Of a stretch of 64,000 bases of DNA, positions 63,090 through 64,000 are shown piece by piece. How positions within the stretch are numbered: the first letter of the stretch is position 1; every line of letters starts with the position of its first letter. The translations under genes were made by a program, and so were the position numbers. The notes beneath the pieces are model-generated. The model had not been told where the DNA came from. It worked only from the letters and a program-made list of their open reading frames with translations, and ran no database searches. The stretch covers positions 124,001 through 188,000 of the forward strand of contig CAWFHL010000004.1 in NCBI GenBank assembly GCA_963815645.1, given 5' to 3'. Source of the stretch: JBBRHQ01 sp963815645 (GTDB lineage Bacteria > Actinomycetota > Thermoleophilia > Solirubrobacterales > 70-9).

Positions 63090-63830
63090 GTGGGATCCGA
63101 CCTCGAACGACCGGTCGCCTCGCTCGAGGCGCTGGTGGCCGGGCTGCCCGGCGACCTGCGCACCCAGGCGCTCACCCACTCCTCCTGGACCGCGGAGCGA
63201 TCCGCCTCCTACGAGCGCCTCGCCTTCATCGGCGACAGCGTCCTCGGCCTGGCCGTCGCGGCCGAGGTCTTCGCCCGCTTCCCCGACTACGGCGTCGGCG
63301 CCCTGACGAAGATCCGAAACCAGGCGGTCAGCGGGATCTCTTGCGCCGCGGTCGGTCGGTCGCTCGGCGTCGCCGAGATGCTCGAGTGCGACGGAGACCG
63401 GCGCAGCCAACGCGATCCCGGCGGCCGTCCTGCTCGAGGGGGAGCGGCCGCTACCCGAGGTGACCGAGGCGCTGATCGGCGCCTGCTTCCTCGCCTTCGG
63501 CTTCGAGCGCACCGCGGCCGCCGTCGCCGAGGCGTTTCGAGCCGCGGATCTCGCTGGCGGTCGAGAAGCGGATCGACTTCAAGTCGGCCCTCCAGGAGAT
63601 GCTGGCGCGACAGCGGCGACACGGTGAGCTACGAGGTGGTCAGCGAGCAGGGCCCCCCGCACGAGCGCTTCGAGGTTACGGCGATGGTCGGCGAGGAGCG
63701 AGATGGGGCGCGGCTCGGGGCGCAGCAAGAAGGCGGCCGAGCAGGTCGCCGCCGAGCAGGCCCTGGAGGCGCTCGGCGGGCTGAGACCGCCGCGGTCCCG
63801 ATTCGCGTCCGATCGAACCGCGAGCCTTGA
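63090..63830 (+). CDS. rnc: Ribonuclease III, about four frameshifts
   Basis: Double-stranded RNA endonuclease processing rRNA. GTG start. THSSW, the signature ERLAFIGDSVLGLAVA and TKIRNQAVS are in the first frame; later frames give AIPAAVLLEGERPLPEVTEALIGACFLAFG (second catalytic carboxylates), then ISLAVEKRIDFKSALQEMLA, SGDTVSYEVVSEQGPPHERF and the dsRNA-binding end KKAAEQVAAEQALEALG. Breaks near 63400, 63545, 63608 and 63715. End is uncertain: TGA at 63828-63830 is in one frame, but the frame of the last motif has no stop before smc. Confidence 0.87.
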   Translation: MGSDLERPVASLEALVAGLPGDLRTQALTHSSWTAERSASYERLAFIGDSVLGLAVAAEVFARFPDYGVGALTKIRNQAVSGISCAAVGRSLGVAEMLECDGDRRSQRDPGGRPARGGAAATRGDRGADRRLLPRLRLRAHRGRRRRGVSSRGSRWRSRSGSTSSRPSRRCWRDSGDTVSYEVVSEQGPPHERFEVTAMVGEERDGARLGAQQEGGRAGRRRAGPGGARRAETAAVPIRVRSNREP

Positions 63831-63840
63831 TACTGCGCAG

Positions 63841-64000
63841 ATGTACCTGAAATCGATCAGCCTCAAGGGATTCAAGTCCTTCCCCGAGCGGACGAGGCTG
63901 CACTTCTCGCCCGGCGTCAGCGTGATCGTCGGCCCCAACGGCTCGGGCAAGTCGAACATCACCGACGCGGTGCTCTGGGCCCTCGGCGAGCAGAGCCCGG
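63841..64000 (+). CDS. smc: Smc, chromosome segregation ATPase (5' end only)
   Basis: Head-domain start of the SMC condensin ATPase, partner of ScpA/ScpB. MYLKSISLKGFKSFPERTRL is the canonical N-terminus and GPNGSGKSNITDAVLWALGE the Walker A segment. The remainder lies beyond the window. It starts ten bases after the presumed rnc stop. Confidence 0.96.
   Translation, partial: MYLKSISLKGFKSFPERTRLHFSPGVSVIVGPNGSGKSNITDAVLWALGEQSP

Noticed and set aside
9340..63720. Programmed +1 frameshifting as a general system
   Set aside because: Break sites share no slippery heptamer, stop codon or stimulatory structure, the extra base varies (A, C, G, T), and at least two sites shift the other way.

Overview
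The window is a high-GC bacterial chromosome segment with almost no intergenic space and many ATGA, GTGA and TTGA stop/start overlaps. Gene content and order are actinobacterial: mraY-murD-ftsW-murG-murC-murB/ftsQ-ftsZ, scpA-scpB-rluB, and yceD-rpmF-plsX-acpP-rnc-smc. The style (short AT-poor spacers, a Ku/LigD-Pol pair, DUF559-type proteins, FG-GAP and RTX secreted proteins, a DUF6285/phosphotransferase pair) fits class Thermoleophilia (Solirubrobacterales or Gaiellales) best. That placement is inference, not proof. No rRNA, tRNA, CRISPR array, prophage or intact insertion sequence was seen.

Layout. 1-8.5 kb: division and cell wall cluster, with murB and ftsQ in one open frame and ftsZ behind its own promoter; ftsA and ddl are absent here. 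8.6-13 kb: complete glycine cleavage operon gcvT-gcvH-gcvPA-gcvPB. 13-14.9 kb: ilvA with ridA, an enamine-making enzyme next to its detoxifier. 14.8-17.6 kb, minus strand: the NHEJ pair ku/ligD-Pol and a decayed DUF559 gene, each preceded by a related palindromic element. 17.6-24 kb: FetAB-type transporter, FG-GAP secreted protein, MFS exporter, trpS, RTX-repeat secreted protein. 24-33.7 kb: scpA-scpB-rluB, then aromatic amino acid synthesis (aroH, hisC, DAHP synthase, tyrA, aroA), cmk and der. 33.8-41.6 kb: metK, PH-domain protein, priA, def, fmt, rsmB, zinc ribbon, rpe. 41.6-46 kb, minus strand: cation/proton antiporter, lipid-linked-sugar flippase and glycosyltransferase. 46-49.7 kb: riboflavin operon ribD-ribE-ribBA-ribH behind a palindromic operator. 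49.6-56 kb: hotdog thioesterase, rpmB, fakA, recG, rsmD, coaD, SepIVA-like coiled coil. 56.2-60 kb: a probable acyl-CoA-linked cluster (unknown Cys-rich protein, phosphotransferase, DUF6285, SDR, crotonase). 60-64 kb: a second decayed DUF559 gene, a methyltransferase, then yceD-rpmF-plsX-acpP-rnc-smc (smc runs off the end).

Three points stand out. First, about 20 genes, many of them normally essential, carry single-base frameshifts, mostly one extra base, clustered at 9-11, 50-55 and 59-64 kb. This is most simply an uncorrected long-read consensus; coordinates of those genes span the whole reconstructed gene. Second, many genes lack a Shine-Dalgarno sequence and instead have a TANNNT -10 box 6-12 bases before the start codon, so leaderless transcription looks like the local rule. 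Third, the most unusual non-coding signals are a partly palindromic element next to both DUF559 relics and ku, a TetR-type 16-bp palindrome at the riboflavin promoter, a 65-bp tandem repeat before cmk, and long inverted repeats at 56.1 and 60.3 kb.
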